Positions 8,172 through 17,045 of a DNA stretch of 64,000 bases are shown here, piece by piece. The first letter of the stretch is position 1. Each line of letters opens with the position of its first letter. The position numbers and the translations under genes are program-made. This DNA is from Pseudomonas fluorescens (lineage in GTDB: Bacteria; Pseudomonadota; Gammaproteobacteria; Pseudomonadales; Pseudomonadaceae): assembly GCF_000802965.1 (NCBI RefSeq), contig NZ_JSAK01000006.1:62001-126000 (forward strand), given 5' to 3'. Below the pieces are notes generated by a model. That model was given only the letters and a program-made list of their open reading frames with translations, searched no databases and was not told the origin of the DNA.

Positions 8172-11100
8172 TCAGCTGTCTTCTTCTATATCCAGCAACA
8201 GATTTTCCAGCGCTTCGCGATATTCGCCCGGCTCCTTCCACATGCCCCGCTGCTGCGCTTCGAGCATGCGTTCGGTCATGTCGCGCAGGGCGTGCGGATT
8301 GTGCTCGCGCACGAAATCCCGGGTGTTCGGATCAAGCAAATACGCATCCGCCAGCAACGCGTACTGATGATCGTCGATCAACTGCGTGGTGGCGTCGAAG
8401 GCGAACAGGTTGTCGACCGTCGCCGCCATTTCGAACGCACCTTTGTAGCCGTGACGCTTGACCCCGTCGATCCACTTTGGGTTGGCCGCCCGGGAGCGAA
8501 TGACCCGGTTCAGTTCTTCTTTCAGCGTACGGATTTTCGGTAAATCCGGCTGGCTGTGATCACCATGGTAACTGGCCGCTGCTTCTCCACTGAGACTTTC
8601 CACCGCCGCGAGCATGCCGCCCTGGAACTGGTAATAGTCGTTGGAATCGAGCAGATCGTGCTCATGGTTGTCCTGGTTTTGCAGCACCGCTTGCACTTGG
8701 CTCAGGCGCTGGGCGAACTGCTCACGGGCCGCAGTCCCTTCGTCTGCACCGCCATAGGCGTAACCGCCCCAGTTCAGATACACCTCAGCCAGATCCTCGC
8801 GGCTCTGCCACAGTCGACCATCAATAGCGCCCTGCACCCCCGCGCCATACGCACCGGGCTTGGCGCCGAAGATGCGCCAACCGGCCTGACGCCGAGCGGC
8901 TTCTTCATCCAGCCCCGATTGCAGAAGCGCTTCACGTTCGGCGCGCACCTTGGCCGCCAGCGGGTTGAGATCGTCCGGCTCGTCCAGCGCGGCGACTGCT
9001 TGCACGGCGGCGTCGAACAGGCGGATCAGGTTGGCAAAGGCGTCACGGAAGAAACCGGAGACACGCAACGTTACGTCTACTCGCGGACGATCAAGCACAC
9101 TCAGCGGCAGGATTTCAAAGTCGTCGACCCGCTGACTGCCCGTGGCCCAGACCGGTCGCACGCCCATCAGCGCCATGGCTTGGGCAATGTCATCGCCGCC
9201 GGTGCGCATGGTCGCCGTGCCCCACACAGACAAACCGAGCTGACGCAGATGGTCGCCATGGTCTTGCAGGTGACGTTCGAGAATCAGGTTGGCCGACTGG
9301 AAACCGATGCGCCACGCGGTGGTGGTCGGCAGGTTGCGCACGTCCACCGAATAGAAATTGCGGCCGGTGGGCAGTACGTCCAGACGACCGCGGCTCGGTG
9401 CACCACTGGGGCCGGCCGGGACGAAGCGGCCGCTGAGGGCGTCGAGCAGGCCGCGCATTTCTGCGGGGCCGCAGGCGTCCAGTCGCGGTGCAACTACTTC
9501 GCGCAAGTTGTCGAGGATGGCGTTCACTTCAGACCACCCGCCCCCCTGTGGGAGCGGGCTTGCCCGCGATGGTGTGTCAGCTACATTGATGTCGACTGAC
9601 ACACCATCGCGAGCAGGCTCGCTCCTACAGGAGATCAGCTGTGTGGCGAACAGTTCGAGGCGTTCGCGGGTATCGCCGGTGGTGCGCCAAGGGTCATCGC
9701 TGATCGACAACAAGGCAACCGGACGCGGTCCGCTCCACGGCTCGGCCAGCGCACAATCCAATGGATCGAAAGCCAACTCAAACGCCTTGGCCAGCGCCCG
9801 CAGCAGACTCGATTGCGCCCCACGGCCGTCGCCCCGGGGAATGCGCAGCAGCGCGAGCAAGGTGTCGGTGCGCAAACGTCCCACCGGAGACTCGCCAAAC
9901 ACGTGCAGGCCATCGCGAATCTGCGACTCTTTCAAGTCACACAGGTACGTGTCCAGGCGCGGCAGCCAGATCGCCGCATCGGCATCGCTGTCGAGTTTTT
10001 CGTCCAGTTGCAATTCGCGGTCGATGTGCGTGTCGCGCACCAGTTGCAGGATGTCGCGCTGCAATTCCCGGGCACGTCGTGGGTCGAGCAATTGCGCTTC
10101 GTAATATTCGTCGGCCAGCAACTCAAGGTTGCGCAGCGGGCCGTAAGTTTCGGCGCGGGTCAGCGGCGGCATCAGGTGATCAATGATGACCGCTTGGGTG
10201 CGGCGCTTGGCCTGGGCGCCCTCGCCCGGATCGTTGACGATGAACGGATAGATATTCGGCAGTGGCCCGAGCAGCGCGTCCGGCCAGCAATTTTCGGAGA
10301 GCCCGACACCCTTGCCCGGCAGCCATTCGAGGTTGCCATGCTTGCCCACGTGGATCACGCCGTGGGCGCCGTAGGTGTTGCGCAACCAGAAATAGAACGC
10401 CAGATAGCCGTGGGGCGGCACCAGGTCCGGGTCGTGGTACACCGCGCTCGGGTCCACCTGATAGCCCCGCGCCGGCTGGATGCCGACGAAGGTCAGGCCG
10501 AAACGCAGGCCGGCAATCATCATCCGCCCGCCTCGGCACATGGGATCGCTGTCGGGCGCACCCCAGCGTTCCAGCACCGCTTGGCGGTTGGCTTCGGGTA
10601 GCGCGTTGAACATCAGCAGATAGTCGTCCATCGCCAGGCTTTGCTGGCACGGACGTTGGTCGATGGTGTCGAGGTCGTTGCTGACGCCGCCGAGCAATTG
10701 CTGGATCAACGCGGTGCCGCTTTCCGGCAGACCAGCTGGCAGCGGATAGCCTTCTTTGTACAGCGCACGCAGGATGTTCAGCGCGGCGGCCGGGGTGTCG
10801 AGACCGACGCCATTGCCAATGCGACCATCGCGTGTCGGGTAGTTGGCGAGGATCAGCGCGACGCGCTTTTGCGCATTCGGCAACCGCGCCAGATCGATCC
10901 AGCGCCGCGCCAGTTCGGCGACGAAATCCATGCGTTCCGGTTGCGGTCGGTAGCACACCACGTCGGACTGACTGCGCTCACTGCGCCAGGCCAGGTCCTT
11001 GAAACTGATCGGGCGGCTGATGATCCGCCCATCCAGTTCCGGCAACGCAATGTGCATCGCCAGATCACGCGGGCCGAGGCCCTGTTCGCTGGCACGCCAA

Positions 11101-11996
11101 CCGGGTTCGTTGTCCTGGGCGCATATCGCCTGGATCACCGGGATATTGCGCCGAAACGGTCGCAGATGCGGCGCTTCGGGGCTGGATTGGGCGAAACCGG
11201 TGGTGTTCAAGATCACCGAAGCTGATGTTTCATCCAGCCAATCCTCGACCACCGAAAGGCAGCCCGGCTCTTTCAAACTGGCCACGGCTATCGGCAGCGG
11301 GTTGAGGCCCGCCGCTAGCAGACGCTGACAAAAAACATCGATGAAAGCGGTGTTCGCCGCCTGTAAATGCGAACGGTAAAACAGCACCGCCGCCACCGGT
11401 TGATCGGCCTGCCATTCGGCTTGCCAGTCACTCAGTTGTGCAGGGCTTTTTTGCGGGTGGTAAATCGCCGTGCGCGGCAGGGTTTGCGGCTCAGCCCAGA
11501 CGTAATCGCGAGCCAACCAGCGATTGGCCAGGCAGCGGAAAAAATCGAGGGCATTGCCCATGCCACCCTGTCGCAGAAACTGCCAGAGCCGGTCGCGATC
11601 TTCGGCGACCACGGTGCTGAGATCGCTGAGTTCCGGGTCCGGGCGATCATCACCCGGCACCAGAATCAGCTGCACACCGCGCTGCGACAACTCCACCAGC
11701 CGCTCGACGCCGTAACGCCAATAGGCAATGCCGCCGTGCAGCGAAATGAGGATGACCTTGGCGTGGCGCAGCACTTCGTCGACGTACAAATCGACCGACG
11801 CATGATTCTGCACCTGCATCGGGTTGGCCAGGCGCACGCTCGGGTAATCCTCGGGCAACTGCTGCGCCGCTTCGGCGAGCAGCGCCAGGCTGGAGTCGCC
11901 GCTGCACAGGACCACCAGCTCGGCGGGGGTTTGTCCAAGGTCGGCAATGTTGTCATCCGACACGAAACCGCCGGGCTGGGTCCTGAGCAGGTGCAT
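8172..11996 (-). CDS. cobN: Cobaltochelatase large subunit CobN
   Basis: 1274-residue CobN, the large subunit that binds hydrogenobyrinic acid a,c-diamide and inserts cobalt in the aerobic cobalamin pathway. Family features include RRNIPVIQAICAQ, the block GVIHVGKHGNLEWLPGKGVG, LPNIYPFIVNDPGEGAQAKR, and near the C-terminus GPAPGAYGAGVQ-like GAKPGAYGAGVQGAIDGR and KRHGYKGAFEMAATVDNLFAFDA. It follows cobW with only 3 bp between them, so the two are probably co-translated under the cobalamin riboswitch at 13180-13364. Odd feature: residues ~789-817 (RSEPARDGVSVDINVADTPS and on) are encoded by a complete REPIN (9546-9631) that keeps the frame open. No such stretch is expected in CobN, so this is an in-frame insertion, probably in a surface loop if the enzyme still works. 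Confidence 0.95.
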   Translation of the reverse strand: MHLLRTQPGGFVSDDNIADLGQTPAELVVLCSGDSSLALLAEAAQQLPEDYPSVRLANPMQVQNHASVDLYVDEVLRHAKVILISLHGGIAYWRYGVERLVELSQRGVQLILVPGDDRPDPELSDLSTVVAEDRDRLWQFLRQGGMGNALDFFRCLANRWLARDYVWAEPQTLPRTAIYHPQKSPAQLSDWQAEWQADQPVAAVLFYRSHLQAANTAFIDVFCQRLLAAGLNPLPIAVASLKEPGCLSVVEDWLDETSASVILNTTGFAQSSPEAPHLRPFRRNIPVIQAICAQDNEPGWRASEQGLGPRDLAMHIALPELDGRIISRPISFKDLAWRSERSQSDVVCYRPQPERMDFVAELARRWIDLARLPNAQKRVALILANYPTRDGRIGNGVGLDTPAAALNILRALYKEGYPLPAGLPESGTALIQQLLGGVSNDLDTIDQRPCQQSLAMDDYLLMFNALPEANRQAVLERWGAPDSDPMCRGGRMMIAGLRFGLTFVGIQPARGYQVDPSAVYHDPDLVPPHGYLAFYFWLRNTYGAHGVIHVGKHGNLEWLPGKGVGLSENCWPDALLGPLPNIYPFIVNDPGEGAQAKRRTQAVIIDHLMPPLTRAETYGPLRNLELLADEYYEAQLLDPRRARELQRDILQLVRDTHIDRELQLDEKLDSDADAAIWLPRLDTYLCDLKESQIRDGLHVFGESPVGRLRTDTLLALLRIPRGDGRGAQSSLLRALAKAFELAFDPLDCALAEPWSGPRPVALLSISDDPWRTTGDTRERLELFATQLISCRSEPARDGVSVDINVADTPSRASPLPQGGGWSEVNAILDNLREVVAPRLDACGPAEMRGLLDALSGRFVPAGPSGAPSRGRLDVLPTGRNFYSVDVRNLPTTTAWRIGFQSANLILERHLQDHGDHLRQLGLSVWGTATMRTGGDDIAQAMALMGVRPVWATGSQRVDDFEILPLSVLDRPRVDVTLRVSGFFRDAFANLIRLFDAAVQAVAALDEPDDLNPLAAKVRAEREALLQSGLDEEAARRQAGWRIFGAKPGAYGAGVQGAIDGRLWQSREDLAEVYLNWGGYAYGGADEGTAAREQFAQRLSQVQAVLQNQDNHEHDLLDSNDYYQFQGGMLAAVESLSGEAAASYHGDHSQPDLPKIRTLKEELNRVIRSRAANPKWIDGVKRHGYKGAFEMAATVDNLFAFDATTQLIDDHQYALLADAYLLDPNTRDFVREHNPHALRDMTERMLEAQQRGMWKEPGEYREALENLLLDIEEDS
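9546..9631. repeat. REPIN inserted in frame inside cobN
   Basis: Left arm ctgtgggagcgggcttgccc and right arm cgagcaggctcgctcctaca flank a central dyad gtgtgtcag...ctgacacac. The element lies wholly in the cobN coding sequence and contributes about 29 codons without a stop. Confidence 0.9.
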
Positions 11997-11999
11997 GGC

Positions 12000-13067
12000 T
12001 TACACGCTGAGCGCGGCGCGCAATTGCGCTTCGAGCAACGCGGCATCCAGCGCCTGGCCGATCAACACCAGACGTGTGGTGCGTGCTTCTTCAGCGCCCC
12101 ACTGACGATCAAAGTGTTTGTCGAAACGCGTGCCCACACCCTGGATCAGCAGTCGCATCGGCTTGTTCGGAATGGCGGCGAAGCCTTTGACGCGCAGGAT
12201 GCCGTGCTGGACCACCAGTTGGGTCAGCGCGTCCATCAGCAGGCTTTCATCGCAGGCAGGCAATTCGATGGAGATGGAGTCGAACGCGTCGTGATCGTGG
12301 TCGTCATGATCGTCATCGTCGTGGTGGTGATCGTGGTGGCTGTGACGGCTGTCGATGTGTTCTTCCGAGCCGGCACCGAGACCGATCAGCACGTCCAGCG
12401 GCAGGCGCCCGCTGCTGGCTTCGATGACTTTTACCGCTGGCGGCAGTTCTTCGGCGACTTCCAGACGTACGCGGGCGAGGTCTTCAGGGCTGATCAGATC
12501 GGCCTTGTTGAGGATCACCAGGTCGGCGCTGGACAGTTGGTCGGCAAACAGTTCGTGCAGTGGCGATTCGTGGTCCAGGTTCGGGTCGAGTTTGCGCTGG
12601 GCGTCGACCTGATCCGGGAATGCAGCGAAGGTGCCAGCCGCGACTGCCGGGCTGTCGACCACGGTGATCACTGCGTCAACGGTGCAGGCGCTGCGGATTT
12701 CCGGCCACTGGAAAGCCTGGACCAGCGGCTTTGGCAGGGCCAGGCCAGAGGTTTCGATCAGGATGTGATCGAGATCGCCGCGACGGGCCACCAGTTCGCG
12801 CATCACCGGGAAGAACTCTTCCTGAACGGTGCAGCACAGGCAGCCGTTGGCCAGTTCGTACACACGACCGCTGGCTTCTTCTTCGGTGCAACCGATGGAA
12901 CACTGCTTGAGGATTTCGCCATCGATGCCCAGCTCGCCGAATTCATTGACGATCACCGCGATACGGCGGCCCTGGGCGTTGTCGAGCATGTGCCGCAGCA
13001 AGGTGGTTTTTCCCGAGCCGAGGAAGCCGGTAACGATGGTGACGGGGAGTTTGGCCAGTGTTTTCAT
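12000..13067 (-). CDS. cobW: CobW family GTPase, cobalamin biosynthesis
   Basis: 355-residue COG0523/CobW GTP-dependent metallochaperone. Walker A GFLGSGKTTLLRHML is near residue 14, the family metal-binding motif GCLCCT is at about residue 77, the NKAD guanine-specificity motif appears in LVILNKADLI, and a histidine/aspartate-rich linker (DSRHSHHDHHHDDDDHDD) precedes the C-terminal CobW_C domain. It is thought to deliver cobalt to the CobN chelatase. It is first in the leftward operon, immediately before cobN. The ATG at 13067 follows AAAGGGC. It lies about 110 bp downstream of a cobalamin riboswitch, so repression by adenosylcobalamin is expected. Confidence 0.95.
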   Translation of the reverse strand: MKTLAKLPVTIVTGFLGSGKTTLLRHMLDNAQGRRIAVIVNEFGELGIDGEILKQCSIGCTEEEASGRVYELANGCLCCTVQEEFFPVMRELVARRGDLDHILIETSGLALPKPLVQAFQWPEIRSACTVDAVITVVDSPAVAAGTFAAFPDQVDAQRKLDPNLDHESPLHELFADQLSSADLVILNKADLISPEDLARVRLEVAEELPPAVKVIEASSGRLPLDVLIGLGAGSEEHIDSRHSHHDHHHDDDDHDDHDHDAFDSISIELPACDESLLMDALTQLVVQHGILRVKGFAAIPNKPMRLLIQGVGTRFDKHFDRQWGAEEARTTRLVLIGQALDAALLEAQLRAALSV

Positions 13068-13179
13068 CGGATGCCCTTTGGCAAGGTGGCGGGCATACGG
13101 GACGAGAACCGGCCACGCACAAGCGCGCCAGGAGCGTTCGCCACCGGATCACCCCGCCCGGTTGTAGTGAGAATCTGTA

Positions 13180-13364
13180 TCGAGGCAGGTCTCCTGGCTG
13201 ACGGTGTGCCAGTCGCTCGACTGGCGTTTGCTGCGCCTTCCCGCGGGCTCAAGGGTTGAGCGTGCAGTGGCGTGGCAGCGAACATCACCGTTCACAGTTG
13301 CGGGGGCAGCCGCGGCATTGACCGCGTTCCCTTCTTAGCTTCGACAAACGTCGAAGAACCTCGA
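13180..13364 (-). promoter_or_regulatory. Cobalamin riboswitch controlling cobW-cobN
   Basis: Read on the minus strand, the leader has the classic elements in order: a P1 half CGAGG, AAGAAGGGAACGCGGT, the core GCTGCCCCCGCAACTGTGA, GCCACTGCACG, GGGAAGGC, and the terminal B12 box AGCCAGGAGACC followed by CCTCG, which closes P1. It lies upstream of cobW on the same strand. Binding of adenosylcobalamin should shut off the leftward cob operon. Confidence 0.93.
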
Positions 13365-13424
13365 AAGCGCAAGGCTACGCATCGTATTGGGGCGGGTCAA
13401 TGTTCATGGGAAGAATGCGATCAC

Positions 13425-13549
13425 CTGTGGCGAGGGAGCTTGCTCCCGCTCGGCGGCGAAGCCGTCGTAATACCTGCTGACGAGGTATTCCAGAAAGAAT
13501 GCCGGGGGTCGCTTCGCAACCCAGCGGGAGCAAGCTCCCTCACCACAGG
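13425..13549. repeat. REPIN between the two cobalamin riboswitches
   Basis: Outer arms ctgtggcgagggagcttgct and agcaagctccctcaccacag form the 'gagggagcttgctcccgc' type REPIN. It separates the promoters of the two divergent cobalamin operons. The 889-bp stretch between cobW and cbtB holds no gene, only this element and the two riboswitches. Confidence 0.85.
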
Positions 13550-13611
13550 GGGTGTGGTACCTCAAACGAGAACCCCTTCCAATTGACGCCCGGCCCTCGC
13601 CCATGCTCTCC

Positions 13612-13823
13612 TACGCACCTTGTTACGGGTGCCCTTCACAGGGTGAAACGGGAAACCGGTGAATCATGTGCTTTACTCAAAGCCATGTCAGTCCGGTGCT
13701 GCCCCCGCAACGGTAAGCGAGCGAAGCGTCAGATCCACTGTGCCATTGCGGCATGGGAAGGTGATGCTTGCAGGTCAAGGCTAACGCCTGCGCCCCTCGT
13801 GAGCCCGGAGACCGGCCCGCAAC
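13612..13823 (+). promoter_or_regulatory. Cobalamin riboswitch controlling cbtB-cbtA-cobE-cobM
   Basis: In order on the plus strand: gcacc...gggtgcc stem, gggtgaaacgggaaaccggtg, the core gtccggtgctgcccccgcaa followed by cggtaagcg, ccactgtgcc, catgggaaggtg, and the B12 box gtgagcccggagaccggcc. About 130 bp of GC-rich inverted sequence (13860-13930) follows before cbtB and may be the expression platform. The neighbouring genes are cobalt uptake and corrin synthesis, as expected for this class. Confidence 0.93.
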
Positions 13824-13956
13824 ACAAAGTGACCAACACGGTCTCTGAATCAACAAACCCGCGGTGGGCGGGCGCTGTTCGAACCTCTGCGCGCCCGGTC
13901 GTGCGGGGTTCTGCTTGCGCTCTTGATCCCCCGCTGACAGCACAAAGGGAAGCGCC

Positions 13957-14151
13957 ATGTCGATCATCAGCAGCACCGGCCACAGCACCACCGCAAGCAC
14001 TACCACTACCCTGACTCAACGCCTGACCGCCGCCGTTTGCGCGTCGATCCTCGGCGCGTGCCTGGTGTATTTCGCCGGTTTCTCGCACATCGAAGCAGTC
14101 CACAACGCTGCTCACGATACGCGCCACAGTGCCGCGTTCCCGTGCCATTGA
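13957..14151 (+). CDS. cbtB: CbtB, small subunit of a predicted cobalt transporter
   Basis: 64-residue protein with one membrane helix (RLTAAVCASILGACLVYFAGF, shortened) and the conserved C-terminal histidine-rich motif SHIEAVHNAAHDTRHSAAFP, matching CbtB. CbtA and CbtB form a B12-regulated cobalt permease in many proteobacteria (known from comparative genomics). The ATG at 13957 is preceded by AAAGGGAAGCGCC. It is first in the rightward operon and lies directly downstream of a cobalamin riboswitch, which supports the call. Confidence 0.93.
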   Translation: MSIISSTGHSTTASTTTTLTQRLTAAVCASILGACLVYFAGFSHIEAVHNAAHDTRHSAAFPCH

Positions 14152-14162
14152 GACCTGCCGAC

Positions 14163-14867
14163 ATGATCAAGCGTATTGCGCAAACCGCAGGTTTCTCCGG
14201 CTTGCTGGCCGCCCTGCTGCTCACCCTGCTGCAAAGTTTCTGGGTATCTCCGCTGATTACGCAGGCCGAAACCTACGAAAAATCCGAACCCGCCGCCGTT
14301 GAAGTCCACGAACACGCCGCTGGCGTCGCTGCCCACACCCACGATGCCGAAGCCTGGGCGCCGGAAGACGGCTGGCAGCGCGTGCTGTCGACCACCGGCG
14401 GCAACCTGGTGGTGGCTGTCGGTTTCGCCCTGATGCTCGCCGGCCTCTACACGTTGCGCGCTCCGACCAAAACCTCTCAGGGTCTGCTCTGGGGCCTGGC
14501 CGGTTACGCCACCTTCGTGTTGGCACCGACACTTGGTCTGCCGCCTGAGCTGCCGGGCACCGCGGCTGCCGATCTGGCACAGCGGCAAATCTGGTGGATC
14601 GGCACGGCGGCCTCCACGGCGGTCGGCATTGCGTTGATCGTATTCAGCCGTCACTGGCTGATGAAGATCCTCGGCGTGGCCATCCTCGCCGTTCCCCATG
14701 TGATTGGCGCACCGCAACCGGAAGTGCACTCGATGCTCGCTCCGCAAGCCCTGGAAACTCAATTCAAAATCGCTTCGCAGTTGACCAACGTGGCGTTCTG
14801 GCTGGCCCTGGGCCTGGTCAGCGCCTGGTTGTTCCGCCGCAAAAGCGATGGTCAATACCACGCATGA
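14163..14867 (+). CDS. cbtA: CbtA, membrane subunit of a predicted cobalt transporter
   Basis: 234-residue membrane protein with about five hydrophobic segments and a histidine-containing loop (EVHEHAAGVAAHTHDAEAW) near residues 40-60 that could bind Co2+. The ATG at 14163 (MIKRIAQTAGFSGLLAALLL) is chosen because a longer frame to 14037 overlaps cbtB with non-membrane, arginine-rich sequence. It lies 11 bp after cbtB. Its stop overlaps the cobE start (ATGA at 14864-14867), indicating translational coupling. Confidence 0.93.
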   Translation: MIKRIAQTAGFSGLLAALLLTLLQSFWVSPLITQAETYEKSEPAAVEVHEHAAGVAAHTHDAEAWAPEDGWQRVLSTTGGNLVVAVGFALMLAGLYTLRAPTKTSQGLLWGLAGYATFVLAPTLGLPPELPGTAAADLAQRQIWWIGTAASTAVGIALIVFSRHWLMKILGVAILAVPHVIGAPQPEVHSMLAPQALETQFKIASQLTNVAFWLALGLVSAWLFRRKSDGQYHA

Positions 14868-15277
14868 CAACTGTCAGCACAGCGCCGACCCTGGTGGTCG
14901 GCCTGGGTTGCCAACGGGGCTGTCCCGTCAGCACGCTGCGGGCGTTGCTCGATCAGGCGCTGCAAGCCCACCAAATCGAAATTCACCAGGTCAAAGCGCT
15001 GGCGAGCATCGATTTAAAGCGTAACGAACCCGCCCTGATCGAACTGGCCGAGCAGCTTGGATTGCAGGTGATGTATTTCAGCAGTGAGCAACTGGCCGGT
15101 TACCAAACCCAACTCAGCCATCATTCGGACATCGCGTTCGAACGCACCGGATGCTACGGCGTGGCGGAAAGTGCCGCTCTGGCCCTGGCCGAACAACTGG
15201 CCAACGCCCCGGCCAAATTGCTGATCCCGCGACAAAAATACGCGCAGGCCACCCTGGCATTGGCAGGCGCCGCGTAA
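14864..15277 (+). CDS. cobE: CobE/GbiG C-terminal domain protein, cobalamin biosynthesis
   Basis: 137-residue protein of the CobE/GbiG_C family, which in the aerobic pathway is often fused or adjacent to CbiG-like proteins and may bind a precorrin intermediate. The start gives TLVVGLGCQRGCPVSTLRAL; the glycine/cysteine motif GLGCQRGCP and the later AVAESAALALA-like GVAESAALALAEQ segment are typical. The ATG at 14864 overlaps the cbtA stop. An alternative long frame from 14594 is a shadow of cbtA. Confidence 0.88.
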   Translation: MTTVSTAPTLVVGLGCQRGCPVSTLRALLDQALQAHQIEIHQVKALASIDLKRNEPALIELAEQLGLQVMYFSSEQLAGYQTQLSHHSDIAFERTGCYGVAESAALALAEQLANAPAKLLIPRQKYAQATLALAGAA

Positions 15278-15359
15278 AATCGCCGATAATCCCCGCACTC
15301 GATCATGAGCAACCTTCATCTGAAGCCTTGCCCAGACCTTTTTCCCACAGGAACCGACG

Positions 15360-16106
15360 ATGACCGTCTACTTCATTGGCGCAGGTCCCGGCGACCCGGA
15401 ACTGATCACCGTCAAAGGCCAACGGCTGATTCGCAGCTGCCCGGTGATTATCTATGCCGGCTCTTTGGTGCCTGCGGCGGTACTTGAAGGCCATCGCGCC
15501 GAACAGGTGGTCAACAGCGCCGAACTGCACCTGGAACAGATCATCGAACTGATCAAGACCGCCCACGCCAAGGGCCAGGATGTGGCGCGGGTGCACTCGG
15601 GCGATCCGAGCCTGTATGGCGCAATCGGCGAGCAGATCCGCCATTTGCGCGAACTCGGCATTCCTTTCGAGATCATCCCCGGCGTCACCGCAACCGCCGC
15701 CTGTGCCGCGCTGCTGGGGGCGGAATTGACATTGCCGGACGTGTCGCAGAGCGTGATCCTGACCCGCTACGCCGACAAGACTGCGATGCCGGCAGGCGAA
15801 GAACTAGGCAGCCTGGCGCAGCACAGGGCGACCATGGCGATTCATTTGGGGGTCAATCATCTGGAGAAAATCCTCGCCGAGTTGCTGCCGCATTACGGCG
15901 CGGACTGCCCGATCGCGGTAATTCATCGGGCGACATGGCCGGATCAGGATTGGGTAGTGGGGACGCTTGAGGACATTGCCGAGAAGGTTGCAGCCAAGGG
16001 GTTTCGGCGTACAGCGTTGATTCTGGTAGGTCGGGTGTTGGGCAGTGATCAGTTCAGTGAGTCATCGCTTTATCGTGCGGGGCATGCGCATCTTTATAGG
16101 CCCTAA
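15360..16106 (+). CDS. cobM: Precorrin-4 C(11)-methyltransferase CobM
   Basis: 248-residue SAM-dependent tetrapyrrole methylase. N-terminal glycine-rich loop VYFIGAGPGDPELITVKGQR, then HSGDPSLYGAIGEQI and GVTATAACAALLGAELTLP, which are class III methylase motifs; EELGSLAQHRATMAIHL and HRATWPDQ fit CobM/CbiF rather than CobI or CobJ. It methylates C-11 of precorrin-4 in the aerobic corrin pathway. The start at 15360 follows AGGAACCGACG. It is 82 bp after cobE and is the last gene of the riboswitch-controlled rightward operon; a REPIN follows. Confidence 0.95.
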   Translation: MTVYFIGAGPGDPELITVKGQRLIRSCPVIIYAGSLVPAAVLEGHRAEQVVNSAELHLEQIIELIKTAHAKGQDVARVHSGDPSLYGAIGEQIRHLRELGIPFEIIPGVTATAACAALLGAELTLPDVSQSVILTRYADKTAMPAGEELGSLAQHRATMAIHLGVNHLEKILAELLPHYGADCPIAVIHRATWPDQDWVVGTLEDIAEKVAAKGFRRTALILVGRVLGSDQFSESSLYRAGHAHLYRP

Positions 16107-16112
16107 AGCACT

Positions 16113-16245
16113 TGTGGCGAGGGAGCTTGCTCCCGCTGGACCGCGAAGCGGTCCCAACATCAGCCAACGCATTCATCACGGGAAAATGCATCGGCTGTAT
16201 TGTGATGGCTACGCCATCAAGCGGGAGCAAGCTCCCTCGCCACAG
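16113..16245. repeat. REPIN, 'ggcgagggagcttgctcccgc' type
   Basis: Left arm tgtggcgagggagcttgctc and right arm gagcaagctccctcgccaca enclose smaller hairpins (accgcgaagcggt, gatggctacgccatc). It lies between the convergent cobM and nfuA genes and could help end both transcripts. Confidence 0.85.
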
Positions 16246-16275
16246 TGCCGTTTTTTTATGTTCGCAGCGAACGCC

Positions 16276-16917
<642 letters not shown>

Positions 16918-16950
16918 CTAGTATTTTTGTCGGGAAAGATTCCGACGATC

Positions 16951-17037
16951 CCCTTGTAGGAGCTGCCGCAGGCTGCGATCTTTTGATCTTGTTTTTTAAG
17001 ATCAAAAGATCGCAGCCTGCGGCAGCTCCTACAAGGG
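16951..17037. repeat. Perfect 40-bp inverted repeat (REPIN), between cti and nfuA
   Basis: Arms 16951-16990 and 16998-17037 are exact reverse complements across all 40 bp, starting cccttgtaggagctgccgca, around a 7-nt loop gtttttt. It is the same family as 23253 and 58946 but the only copy here with a flawless stem. It starts 8 bp after the cti stop codon and would form a very strong hairpin in the cti transcript. Confidence 0.92.
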
Positions 17038-17045
17038 TAGCGTGA

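Noticed and set aside
14037..14162. 42-codon N-terminal extension of CbtA
   Set aside because: It overlaps cbtB out of frame and encodes an arginine-rich stretch unlike a membrane protein start.
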